Both the position numbers and the translations under genes were made by a program. DNA of 64,000 nt from Maritimibacter dapengensis (GTDB lineage Bacteria; Pseudomonadota; Alphaproteobacteria; Rhodobacterales; Rhodobacteraceae), in the NCBI RefSeq assembly GCF_019218265.1, contig NZ_JAHUZE010000004.1, positions 226,001 through 290,000 of the forward strand, in the 5' to 3' direction. Below are positions 1 to 15,163 of the stretch, one piece after another. Position 1 is the first letter of the stretch. Every line of letters begins with the position of its first letter. The notes beneath the pieces were generated by a model. The model was not told the DNA's origin and searched no databases. It saw nothing but the letters and a program-made list of their open reading frames with translations.

Positions 1-53
1 TGCGCGTCGACCCGTTCGAGAAGCTGGCGATGGAAGCACGCGGGCAGTTGTGA
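1..53 (+). CDS. C-terminal end of an unidentified protein (partial)
   Basis: An open frame enters from the left edge and stops at TGA 51-53. Only 16 residues (RVDPFEKLAMEARGQL) are visible, too few to assign a family. It runs in the same direction as secE, 77 bp upstream of it. The end of a real gene is likely but cannot be proved from this window. Confidence 0.45.
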   Translation, partial: RVDPFEKLAMEARGQL

Positions 54-75
54 CCGGCGATTTGGCCGTCATGAC

Positions 76-104
76 TTGAAAACCCGTCCGTCTTGGCGTA
101 TCTG
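76..104 (+). promoter_or_regulatory. candidate promoter of secE
   Basis: TTGAAA (76-81) and TATCTG (99-104) are separated by exactly 17 bp and lie 27 bp before the secE start. The match to the sigma-70 consensus was made by eye and is moderate. Confidence 0.4.
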
Positions 105-130
105 CCCGCTGTTCGACAAAGGCTCAGATC

Positions 131-328
131 ATGGCAAAGACCAACCCGCTCCAGTTCATTCAGCAAGTCCGCTCGGAAGTGTCCAAGGTCGTTTGGCCCG
201 GACGCCGGGAAGTGATCCTGACGACAGGCATGGTGCTGGCGCTCGCCATTCTGGTTGCGATTTTCTTTTCGCTCGTCGACTGGGGCATTCGCTCGGGCTT
301 GACGGCCGTCCTGGAACTCTTCGGTTAA
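131..328 (+). CDS. secE: Protein translocase subunit SecE
   Basis: This 65-residue protein is the single-span SecE form found in most bacteria outside the enterics. SecE clamps the two halves of the SecY channel in the inner membrane. An amphipathic N-terminal helix carries the conserved segment EVSKVVWPGRREV (about residues 16-28), and one hydrophobic span follows (about 30-52). secE lies directly before nusG, the usual bacterial order, but here 285 bp with a terminator-like hairpin separate the two. Its partner secY is at 42171 in the same window. Confidence 0.95.
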   Translation: MAKTNPLQFIQQVRSEVSKVVWPGRREVILTTGMVLALAILVAIFFSLVDWGIRSGLTAVLELFG

Positions 329-395
329 TCTCACCCGCGACGCGCTGTCAAGGCAGGTGCGCGTCCCGGTAGAACCTTCCGTATGCGTATCTTTG

Positions 396-439
396 CCATA
401 CGCTTTCCATACGTGTTCCATACGTAATACATACGTGGA
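396..439 (+). repeat. four 11-bp tandem units, (C/A)CATACG core
   Basis: CCATACG, CCATACG, CCATACG and ACATACG begin at 396, 407, 418 and 429, an exact 11-bp period. An inverted copy of the core, CGTATG, occurs just upstream at 380-385. The array lies in the secE-nusG gap, upstream of the candidate nusG promoter. The phasing of about one helical turn suggests a protein-binding array or bent DNA, but no known operator was recognised. Confidence 0.75.
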
Positions 440-472
440 ATTTCTCCCGTCCCACCCATTGGTGCCCTAGGC

Positions 473-501
473 TTGAAAAACCTTCCACGCGGGGGTAAGT
501 G
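473..501 (+). promoter_or_regulatory. candidate promoter of nusG
   Basis: TTGAAA (473-478), a 17-bp spacer and TAAGTG (496-501). The -10 element is weak. If used, transcription would start near 508, immediately before the terminator-like hairpin at 515-552. Confidence 0.3.
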
Positions 502-514
502 AAGCGCCATTCCC

Positions 515-552
515 CCAGGCGTGCACCGATTCGAGTTGCACGCCGGTTTTTT
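515..552 (+). terminator. intrinsic terminator or attenuator between secE and nusG
   Basis: GGCGTGCA (518-525) pairs perfectly with TGCACGCC (537-544). CC/GG pairs extend the stem across a bulged A, and six T residues follow at 547-552. It lies 61 bp before the nusG start. It either ends the secE transcript or attenuates nusG; no convincing promoter was found between it and nusG. Confidence 0.7.
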
Positions 553-613
553 ATCTCCGGGGCAAAAGTTGAAAAAGGTCGCGCTGGCGGCCCGTTGGAA
601 CAGGAAAGATACG

Positions 614-1147
614 ATGGCCAAACGGTGGTATTCCGTGAGCGTGCTCTCGAACTTCGAGAAGAAGATCGCCGAGCAGATCAAGACTGCCGTGGAAGAGGCG
701 GGTCTGGAAGAACAGATCGACGAAGTCCTTGTTCCGACTGAAGAAGTTATCGAAGTCCGCCGCGGCAAGAAGGTCACGACCGAGCGTCGCTTCATGCCGG
801 GCTATGTCCTCGTTCACATGGAAATGTCCGACGAAGGCTACCACCTCGTGAACGGCATCAACCGCGTCACCGGGTTCCTTGGCCCGCAAGGCCGCCCGAT
901 GCCGATGCGCGATGCCGAGGTCGAGGCGATCCTTGGCCGCGTCGAAGAAGGCGTCGAAGCGCCCCGCACGCTCATCACCTTCGAGATCGGCGAAAAGGTC
1001 AACGTCACCGACGGCCCGTTCGAAGGCTTCGACGGCATGGTCGAAGGCGTCGACGAAGACAACCAACGCCTCAAGGTTTCGGTGTCGATCTTCGGTCGCG
1101 CCACGCCGGTCGAACTGGAATACACGCAGGTATCAAAACAGGCGTAA
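614..1147 (+). CDS. nusG: Transcription elongation/termination factor NusG
   Basis: This 177-residue protein has the usual NusG length. The N-terminal NGN domain starts MAKRWYSVSVLSNFEKK and binds the RNA polymerase clamp. The C-terminal KOW domain (about residues 122-177) has the typical VNVTDGPFEGFDGMVEGVD core and contacts Rho or S10. The start at 614 is preferred over in-frame upstream codons because AGGAAAG precedes it and the family begins there. The next operon, rplK-rplA, encodes ribosomal proteins as in most bacteria, but a YdeI-like gene intervenes on the other strand. Confidence 0.97.
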   Translation: MAKRWYSVSVLSNFEKKIAEQIKTAVEEAGLEEQIDEVLVPTEEVIEVRRGKKVTTERRFMPGYVLVHMEMSDEGYHLVNGINRVTGFLGPQGRPMPMRDAEVEAILGRVEEGVEAPRTLITFEIGEKVNVTDGPFEGFDGMVEGVDEDNQRLKVSVSIFGRATPVELEYTQVSKQA

Positions 1148-1170
1148 GTTTCTGATATTGTTACATGAAG

Positions 1171-1194
1171 GCGCCGCGATTTCGCGGCGCTTTT
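1171..1194 (+). terminator. intrinsic terminator after nusG
   Basis: A perfect 9-bp stem (GCGCCGCGA 1171-1179 with TCGCGGCGC 1182-1190) is followed by TTTT. It separates nusG from the convergent gene that ends at 1234. Confidence 0.8.
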
Positions 1195-1233
1195 CGTTTC
1201 GGGGTTCCGCTCATCTTCGAGCAGACCGTGCGT

Positions 1234-1857
1234 TCAGCGTTCCATAGCGCCTTTGCCTGCAAGGATTTTCGGACGAAATTTCTCGATCCGGGCAAAGCGG
1301 GTTTCGGGTTTCTTGGCCTGGTTCAGGTTGAACGCATAGCTCTTCTGCCGACCCGGTGTGAGGTCATAAAAAGCTTCCGCAAGTTCAGGGTCACCGTCCA
1401 GCGCCTCGATCAACTCGTCGGGCATTTCGACCACCGTCTCGAGTTTCGGCGGTTTCGTCCCACGCTCGGCATGGTCCATCAATTCGGCCAGATACGCCCG
1501 GATGGTCTCTTCCATCCGCGCCGGGCCGTCGTTGTCCGTGAAGTAGAGCACGTTGGAGATCCGGCTGTTCGGACCGCCCGGTTTCAACACGCCTTCGGGG
1601 TCTTTCAACAGACTGCCGTTCAGGAACGTGAACCGGAAATCCTCGCGAAACGCACCCATGAGCGCGATGTTTCGGTCGGCATGCATATAGCAGGGATGCG
1701 CCCATTTGACGTGTTCTGACAGCCCCATATCGAGGCAGATCTCGCGGAGCTTGTTCTGCCCCCCGGTCCAGAGTTGGATCGAACAATCAGGCGTGTCGAA
1801 CCGGTCGCAGCGCCCGCAGCCGCGCGTGAAATAATCCTCGATGTCGGTGATCATCAT
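1234..1857 (-). CDS. YdeI/OmpD-associated family protein (DUF1801-like domain)
   Basis: About 207 residues from ATG 1857 (a second ATG follows at 1854); the complement reads GAGGAAC just before it. The N-terminal half, with CSIQLWTGGQNKLREICLDMGL and KWAHPCYMHADRNIALMGAF, resembles DUF1801. The C-terminal half, with YDLTPGRQKSYAFNLNQAKKPETRFARIEK, is the YdeI/OmdA-type bacteriocin-protection segment. The family is common in bacteria and its biochemical role is poorly defined. It is convergent with nusG, divergent from rplK, and functionally unrelated to either. Family assignment is from recognisable motifs only. Confidence 0.75.
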   Translation of the reverse strand: MMITDIEDYFTRGCGRCDRFDTPDCSIQLWTGGQNKLREICLDMGLSEHVKWAHPCYMHADRNIALMGAFREDFRFTFLNGSLLKDPEGVLKPGGPNSRISNVLYFTDNDGPARMEETIRAYLAELMDHAERGTKPPKLETVVEMPDELIEALDGDPELAEAFYDLTPGRQKSYAFNLNQAKKPETRFARIEKFRPKILAGKGAMER

Positions 1858-1923
1858 GCCTTGTTCCTCGAAACCCGTATCCCGGACCCTACGCCCGGCG
1901 GGGATTTGGTTCAAACGAATCCC

Positions 1924-1952
1924 TTGCCATGCTGTCTCCAAGGGTCTAGAAG
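1924..1952 (+). promoter_or_regulatory. candidate promoter of rplK-rplA
   Basis: TTGCCA (1924-1929) and TAGAAG (1947-1952) with a 17-bp spacer, giving a leader of about 130 nt before rplK. Confidence 0.45.
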
Positions 1953-2046
1953 CCGCGCCACGCAGGGCAGCCGCGAGGTATGCCCTGTTATCCATTGTGG
2001 GAGGCGAGGCGGTCGCGACCGTCGGACCAGACCACGACGACATAGG

Positions 2047-2066
2047 CGGTGGATCGCGTTCCACCG
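2047..2066 (+). promoter_or_regulatory. hairpin in the rplK leader
   Basis: CGGTGGA (2047-2053) pairs perfectly with TCCACCG (2060-2066) around a six-base loop, just before the rplK ribosome-binding site. In enterics L1 represses this operon by binding the leader mRNA; whether this hairpin has that role is inference. Confidence 0.4.
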
Positions 2067-2089
2067 TTGTTGAACAAAGGAGTTAGCCA

Positions 2090-2515
2090 ATGGCTAAGAA
2101 ACTTGCTGGCACGATGAAGCTGCAGATCCCTGCAGGTCAAGCCAACCCCTCGCCGCCCGTCGGCCCCGCGCTGGGTCAGCGCGGCATCAACATCATGGAA
2201 TTCTGCAAGGCGTTCAACGCCAAGACGCAGGAAATGGAGCCCGGTGCGCCGTGCCCGACCGTGATCGAATACTATCAGGACAAGTCCTTCACGATGGACA
2301 TCAAGACGCCCCCCGCGTCTTACTACCTGAAAAAAGCTGCCAAGCTGAAGTCGGGCGCGAACGTTCCCGGTCGTGAGACCGTGGGTTCGGTGACCCCGGC
2401 GCAGGTCAAGGAAATCGCGGAAGCGAAGATGAAAGACCTGAACGCCAACGACATCGAAGCTGCGATGCAGATCATCCTGGGCTCCGCCCGCTCCATGGGC
2501 ATCGAGGTGAAGTAA
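2090..2515 (+). CDS. rplK: 50S ribosomal protein L11
   Basis: 141 residues, the usual L11 length. The N-terminal domain has [19 protein letters not shown], the flexible segment of the GTPase-associated centre. The C-terminal domain binds 23S rRNA; it follows the linker region and ends [18 protein letters not shown] precedes the ATG. The gene ends 1 bp before rplA, so the pair is almost certainly cotranscribed. Confidence 0.98.
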   Translation: MAKKLAGTMKLQIPAGQANPSPPVGPALGQRGINIMEFCKAFNAKTQEMEPGAPCPTVIEYYQDKSFTMDIKTPPASYYLKKAAKLKSGANVPGRETVGSVTPAQVKEIAEAKMKDLNANDIEAAMQIILGSARSMGIEVK

Positions 2516-2516
2516 G

Positions 2517-3215
2517 ATGGCTAAGCTTGGAAAACGCACCACCGCTGCCCGCGAAGCATTCGCCGGCAAAGAAAACGTTTCCGTCGAAGAGGCCGTCGCG
2601 CTGGTCAAGGCCAACGCCAATGCCAAGTTCGACGAAACCGTGGAAATCGCGATGAACCTCGGCGTCGACCCGCGCCACGCCGACCAGATGGTCCGCGGCA
2701 AGGTCTCGCTGCCGAACGGCACCGGTAAAGAGGTCCGCGTGGCCGTCTTCGCTCGCGGCGACAAGGCCGAAGAAGCCAAGGCCGCTGGCGCCGACATCGT
2801 CGGTGCAGAAGACCTGATGGAAACCGTGCAGGGCGGCGAGATCAACTTCGACCGCTGCATCGCCACGCCGGACATGATGCCCGTCGTCGGCCGCCTCGGC
2901 AAAGTCCTCGGCCCGCGCAACCTGATGCCGAACCCGAAAGTCGGCACCGTGACCATGGACGTGAAAGAAGCCGTCGAAGCCGCCAAAGGCGGTGAGGTTC
3001 AGTTCAAGGTCGAGAAAGCGGGCGTGGTTCACGCCGGTATCGGCAAAGCCTCGTTCGATGAAGGCAAGCTGGTCGAAAACGTGCGCGCCTTCGTGGACGC
3101 CGTTTCGAAAGCGAAGCCGGCTGGCGCCAAGGGTTCCTACATGAAAAAGGTCGCCATTTCGTCGACCATGGGCCCGGGTGTCTCGATCGACGTGGACAGC
3201 GCCACCGGCAACTGA
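2517..3215 (+). CDS. rplA: 50S ribosomal protein L1
   Basis: 232 residues, typical for L1, the protein of the mobile L1 stalk and the classic translational repressor of the L11 operon. Conserved segments include [33 protein letters not shown] and the C-terminal [16 protein letters not shown]. It is the last gene of the two-gene unit and is followed by a terminator. Confidence 0.98.
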   Translation: MAKLGKRTTAAREAFAGKENVSVEEAVALVKANANAKFDETVEIAMNLGVDPRHADQMVRGKVSLPNGTGKEVRVAVFARGDKAEEAKAAGADIVGAEDLMETVQGGEINFDRCIATPDMMPVVGRLGKVLGPRNLMPNPKVGTVTMDVKEAVEAAKGGEVQFKVEKAGVVHAGIGKASFDEGKLVENVRAFVDAVSKAKPAGAKGSYMKKVAISSTMGPGVSIDVDSATGN

Positions 3216-3240
3216 GCTGAGTTCAAAACGATTACGCAAG

Positions 3241-3266
3241 GGGCGGGCCGCGTGGCTCGCCCTTTT
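3241..3266 (+). terminator. intrinsic terminator after rplA
   Basis: GGGCGGGC (3241-3248) pairs with GCTCGCCC (3255-3262) with one G-T wobble, followed by TTTT. Confidence 0.75.
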
Positions 3267-3430
3267 CGTTTTCGGGCGGCGGATTGTTACTGATGTCCCG
3301 TGCGAGCGCGGCGCAACTTCGCTCACTGAGCCGTGCTGCACAGTGTCGCCTTTTTTCAGCCAAGTCTTCGTCTCTCTTTGGTGACAATTCACGCAAGCGG
3401 TAGGTGAAACTGCTGAATGAGGAGGCATGA

Positions 3431-4111
3431 ATGACCAAGACTTCGAACGTAATAACCAAGACCATAAAATCATCCGTCGCCGCGTTGGCGATGACGACGC
3501 TCGCGGCGATGCCGGTCGCGACCGGAGTCACAATGCTGAGCGCCGATGCGGCAGTCGCCGCGCCGAAAGAAGGAAAAGGCGGTAATCGTGGTGGTGGAAA
3601 TCGCGGCGGCAACTCGAACCGTGGCGGGAATTCTTCGTCTGCACGTGAAGCCGGAAGCCATGGCTCCGATCGTGCCGCATCCGTCAAGGGCGGCGCGCGC
3701 GGTGTCATCGCGCGGGAACTTGGCAGTATGAACGCAGCCAATGCGAGCCCAACGGCGCTTGCCAATGCATCCCCGAATTCGATGCCGGGAAAGCTCTATA
3801 CTTACCAACAGACTGGCGGGCTGACGATCGACGATATCACCGAGATCAACAATGCGCGGACCAGCTACAACACGCTCGTCTCGATGACCGAAGAAGACAT
3901 CCTCGCAGCCTATGATGCGGATGGCGATGGCGAATTGTCGGACGAGGAAGCCGAGACCTACGACGCGGATCTCTCCGCTGCGAAAACCGATGTCGATACG
4001 CTGGAGTCGGAATTCGGTGACGCCTATGCGGCGCTGGCGGCAGTGAGGGACGGTTCGCTGACCCTGTCGGCCGCAGCGCTTGCAGAACTGAACGCGATGC
4101 TCGGTCTGTAA
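3431..4111 (+). CDS. Secreted Gly/Asn-rich protein with one EF-hand
   Basis: 226 residues. A long hydrophobic signal-like N-terminus (about 1-44, with an AAVAAP-type junction) is followed by a stretch rich in Gly, Asn and Arg (about 48-68) and an Asn/Ala/Ser segment (100-118). A canonical 12-residue EF-hand loop lies at 162-173, with acidic or hydroxyl ligands D162, D164, D166, E168, S170 and E173. A strong AGGAGG at 3420-3425 favours this start. It is probably an exported, calcium-binding protein; similar proteins recur in Rhodobacterales as hypotheticals. It stands alone, with a terminator on each side. No catalytic domain was recognised. Confidence 0.75.
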   Translation: MTKTSNVITKTIKSSVAALAMTTLAAMPVATGVTMLSADAAVAAPKEGKGGNRGGGNRGGNSNRGGNSSSAREAGSHGSDRAASVKGGARGVIARELGSMNAANASPTALANASPNSMPGKLYTYQQTGGLTIDDITEINNARTSYNTLVSMTEEDILAAYDADGDGELSDEEAETYDADLSAAKTDVDTLESEFGDAYAALAAVRDGSLTLSAAALAELNAMLGL

Positions 4112-4135
4112 GGACAGGCCCAGCAGTTGAACAGG

Positions 4136-4163
4136 ACAGGCGCGGCCTTCTGGTCGCGCCTGT
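4136..4163. terminator. hairpin between convergent genes
   Basis: ACAGGCGCGGCC (4136-4147) pairs with GGTCGCGCCTGT (4152-4163), with one wobble, around a TTCT loop. It lies between two convergent genes and could end transcription from both sides, although T-runs are short. Confidence 0.5.
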
Positions 4164-4180
4164 TGCACGTCAGAAGTCAC

Positions 4181-4900
4181 TCAGATGCCGTGTTCCACGC
4201 GCGCTTTGGTGGTCCGCGAGAATTTCATCCCTGGCGTGGCGAGCCGTTCGCCCGGTCCGATCCAGGCATAGGCGAGCAGGCAGGGATCGGTGCGGCCAGT
4301 GGTGATACGGTGTTCGGTGCCGGGCGTGTTGAGGATCAGTGAACCGGGCGCGTAGACGGCGGTCTGGTTTTCGGACCACGCGCCGCAAACCGAGATATAG
4401 CTTTCCTCGATCTCGTGATGCGAGTGCTGCGGGTAGGTCGTCTGGGGCGCGAACAGCACGAAACCGAGGATCAACCGCTCCGACATGATCGGCCCCTGCG
4501 GCCCCGCAATTTCGCAATACGCGTACTTCTTTTCCAGCGCGCGCGGCACTCTTTCGTAGCCGTATTCCCAGGTCAGCCGGTCAGAGACACGCTCCAGCGC
4601 CGTGCTCATGCCGATCATCGGCGTGCGCCGTCCAAGGTCGAAGGCGCGGGGCAGGTGGGCGGTGACAGGTTTGATGTCGGGGGTGCGGTTCTCCACGTCG
4701 GGGTTCGCGTCGAGTATGGCCGATATCGCTTCGCGCACCCTTTTTCGGTGCGACCGGATCGCCGTAGACCCGCCGTCGGACCCGTCACGATAGAGGAACT
4801 GGAACTCTCGCAGCAGGTAGATCCAGCTCGGGCTGTCGGCGAGGCGTTCCGGGTCCGGCGTCAGGTCGGGGGCTGCCCCAAGTTGATAAGGTTCGGACAT
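4181..4900 (-). CDS. dddL: Cupin DMSP lyase DddL
   Basis: 239 residues from ATG 4900, which has AAAGGAG at a good distance. DddL cleaves dimethylsulfoniopropionate to dimethyl sulfide and acrylate. The N-terminal part (SWIYLLREFQFLYRDG, HRKRVREAI) is helical. The cupin core carries the metal site H159, H161, E166 and Y168 in the TYPQHSHHEIEESY motif, and H197 in GTEHRIT. The YAYCEIAGPQGPI segment and the YAWIGPGERLA end match DddL as I remember it. It stands alone, with no acu or ddd partner beside it, between the rplKA and rplJL operons. Another cupin DMSP lyase (DddQ, DddW) is less likely from the length and the N-terminal region. Confidence 0.85.
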   Translation of the reverse strand: MSEPYQLGAAPDLTPDPERLADSPSWIYLLREFQFLYRDGSDGGSTAIRSHRKRVREAISAILDANPDVENRTPDIKPVTAHLPRAFDLGRRTPMIGMSTALERVSDRLTWEYGYERVPRALEKKYAYCEIAGPQGPIMSERLILGFVLFAPQTTYPQHSHHEIEESYISVCGAWSENQTAVYAPGSLILNTPGTEHRITTGRTDPCLLAYAWIGPGERLATPGMKFSRTTKARVEHGI

Positions 4901-5084
4901 CGCGCCTCTCCTTTCAGGTCTGCGTCCATCCGTTTCATCATGGCTGGCAGTCACGCATCTCGTCCACGAGCGACACGCAGACGTCGTTTTTTCGTGCATA
5001 AAGCGGGATTTCCGTGTAGTGTCGCCCTATCCCAAAGGCCACAGGCCGACGCGCGCCCGTATCACGGTTCGCGCGATTTAGGGG

Positions 5085-5113
5085 TTGGAAACCCTCTCGA
5101 AAGCGCCTATCTA
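5085..5113 (+). promoter_or_regulatory. candidate promoter of rplJ-rplL-rpoBC
   Basis: TTGGAA (5085-5090), a 17-bp spacer and TATCTA (5108-5113). It lies in the 451-bp non-coding stretch 4901-5351 that separates dddL from rplJ, and gives a leader of about 230 nt. The rest of that stretch holds no recognisable gene; its 3' end contains the hairpins listed next. Confidence 0.45.
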
Positions 5114-5289
5114 CCCCTCACGTGGACCAGCGTGCGATTCGTCGTGCGCTGTTTTGCGTTTCGTCCGAGACGGTGGGTGGCTGCAATCCTGTATCCATAA
5201 TTCCTGCCTGAGACGGGAAAGACGAGATTTCTTCAGGCCGCTACGGCGACCTCGGAGCGACTTGGATGGACCCGTACGGACCCAATCAT

Positions 5290-5334
5290 CGGGGTTCGCC
5301 CCGGTGCAACATGAGCCGGAGGGTCACACCCTCC
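5290..5334 (+). promoter_or_regulatory. two hairpins in the rplJ leader (probable L10 leader)
   Basis: CGGGG (5290-5294) and CCCCG (5299-5303) close a TTCG tetraloop. GGAGGGT (5318-5324) pairs with ACCCTCC (5328-5334). They lie just before the rplJ ribosome-binding site (GGAG at 5341). Bacterial rplJL operons are commonly autoregulated by L10 binding the leader; the position fits, but no covariance test was made. Confidence 0.5.
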
Positions 5335-5351
5335 ATACTTGGAGTGAAACT

Positions 5352-5864
5352 GTGGATAGAGCCCAAAAAGAGAAAGTGGTCGAGGAACTCGGCCAGATCT
5401 TCGAAAGCTCTGGCGTCGTCGTGGTAGCCCACTACGAAGGTCTCACGGTTGCTGAGATGCAGGACCTGCGCGCGCAAATGCGTGAAGCGGGCGGGTCCGT
5501 GCGTGTTGCCAAGAACAGGCTCGCCAAGATCGCTCTGGAAGGTAAGCCGGCGGCTTCGATCGCTGAATACCTGACGGGCATGACCGTTCTCGCCTATTCC
5601 GAAGACCCCGTGGCTGCGGCCAAGGTCATGGATAAGTACGCCAAGGATAACGAAAAGCTCGTCATCCTCGGAGGTGCTATGGGCGAGGATGCACTGGACA
5701 CCGCTGGTGTCGGCCGTGTCGCCAAGATGCCGTCGCGCGAAGAGCTGCTCGCTCAGATCGCGTCCATCCTTGGTGCACCCGCGTCCGGTATCGCCGGTGC
5801 CATTGGCGCCCCTGCTTCGAACATCGCATCCATCCTTTCCACAATCGAGGAAAAGGCTGCGTAA
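5352..5864 (+). CDS. rplJ: 50S ribosomal protein L10
   Basis: 170 residues starting at GTG 5352, with TTGGAG seven bases before it and the typical opening [18 protein letters not shown]10 anchors the L7/L12 dimers on the GTPase stalk. Further conserved segments are [18 protein letters not shown] and the Ala-rich C-terminal L12-binding helix. It is followed at 72 bp by rplL. Confidence 0.97.
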   Translation: MDRAQKEKVVEELGQIFESSGVVVVAHYEGLTVAEMQDLRAQMREAGGSVRVAKNRLAKIALEGKPAASIAEYLTGMTVLAYSEDPVAAAKVMDKYAKDNEKLVILGGAMGEDALDTAGVGRVAKMPSREELLAQIASILGAPASGIAGAIGAPASNIASILSTIEEKAA

Positions 5865-5936
5865 GCAATCTGGAGACCGACGTAGCGACATATCGCACTT
5901 CGTTGGAACACACCTACTAGAAACGGAAACAGTACA

Positions 5937-6314
5937 ATGGCTGATCTGAAGAAACTTGCTGAAGAGATCGTGGGTCTGACCCTTCTCGAAGCCCAGGAAC
6001 TCAAAGAGATCCTCAAAGAAGAATACGGCATCGAGCCCGCTGCTGGCGGCGCTGTCATGATGGCCGGCCCCGCTGGCGACGCCGGTGGCGACGCTGCTGA
6101 GGAGAAGTCGGAATTCGACGTCGTCCTCAAGTCGGCTGGTGGCAACAAGATTGCCGTCATCAAAGAAGTCCGTGGCATCACGGGTCTCGGCCTCAAAGAA
6201 GCCAAAGACCTCGTCGAAGCCGGCGGCAAGATCAAAGAAGGTGTCGAGAAGGCGGAAGCCGAAGACATCAAAGGCAAGCTGGAAGCAGCTGGCGCCGAAG
6301 TCGAGCTGGCCTGA
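5937..6314 (+). CDS. rplL: 50S ribosomal protein L7/L12
   Basis: 125 residues. The N-terminal dimerisation domain (1-35), an Ala/Gly-rich hinge (about 36-55) and the globular C-terminal factor-binding domain ([36 protein letters not shown]) are all in order. It recruits EF-Tu and EF-G, both encoded later in the window. Confidence 0.98.
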   Translation: MADLKKLAEEIVGLTLLEAQELKEILKEEYGIEPAAGGAVMMAGPAGDAGGDAAEEKSEFDVVLKSAGGNKIAVIKEVRGITGLGLKEAKDLVEAGGKIKEGVEKAEAEDIKGKLEAAGAEVELA

Positions 6315-6354
6315 TCGGTCCGCTCTGCCGGGTTGCGATCCGGTGCGAAATCAA

Positions 6355-6426
6355 GGCTGGGTCCGGAGAAATCCGGGTCCAGCCGAACCTGTCTTGGCGA
6401 GGGCCTTCTGAAAGACCCTTCCCAAG
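6355..6426 (+). promoter_or_regulatory. structured rplL-rpoB intercistronic region
   Basis: The 245-bp gap has a 12-bp stem (6355-6366 with 6373-6384, two G-U pairs, AGAAAT loop). A second interrupted stem joins CTTGG (6393-6397) to CCAAG (6422-6426). There is no T-run, so this looks like a processing or attenuation region rather than a full terminator; in E. coli the same gap holds an attenuator and an RNase III site. Confidence 0.45.
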
Positions 6427-6559
6427 GCGCGGTTCAAAGGATCGGGAAGGGGCCTGTGGGAAGGCTCCTAGAATGGATCCGAACCCCCGTTTCGAACGGC
6501 TCGCAGTCCGGTGCCCCGACGGACCTGCAAGTCAGTGAGAAAAGAAAGGTATCGACCTT

Positions 6560-10711
<4,152 letters not shown>

Positions 10712-10762
10712 TGACCTCGCCCCTCGCCCCCTACCTGACGCAACAGATTTGAGGAATTCAAA

Positions 10763-15010
<4,248 letters not shown>

Positions 15011-15033
15011 GGCACATCGCGAAACGCATGTTG

Positions 15034-15063
15034 AAGCCCCGCCGGATCGGCGGGGCTTTTTCG
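15034..15063 (+). terminator. intrinsic terminator after rpoC
   Basis: A perfect 10-bp stem, AGCCCCGCCG (15035-15044) with CGGCGGGGCT (15048-15057), is followed by a T-run (15057-15061). Confidence 0.9.
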
Positions 15064-15101
15064 TTTGCGGCGGTGCGGCGTATTCTTTCCTTGATTCATC
15101 G

Positions 15102-15125
15102 ATATTGTTTGATATCCATCAATAT
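15102..15125 (+). promoter_or_regulatory. 24-bp operator-like dyad before the TRAP operon
   Basis: ATATTG (15102-15107) and CAATAT (15120-15125) are mirror images around a central palindrome GATATC (15111-15116), with equal 3-bp gaps. A related direct repeat, CATC(G/A)ATATTG, begins at 15097 and 15117, 20 bp apart. It lies 38 bp before dctP, where a promoter is expected. MarR proteins bind such AT-rich dyads, and a marR gene lies in the same operon, so autoregulation is a reasonable inference. Confidence 0.6.
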
Positions 15126-15163
15126 TGAAACTCGCACCAACGCGGGTTCGCAGGGAGGAAATC

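Noticed and set aside
54-130. A tRNA-Trp gene expected upstream of secE.
   Set aside because: No cloverleaf or TTCGA arm is present in the visible interval; it may lie beyond the left edge.
3427-3429. ATG at 3427 as a start for the EF-hand protein.
   Set aside because: It is in a different frame from the signal peptide and is closer to the AGGAGG than is usual.
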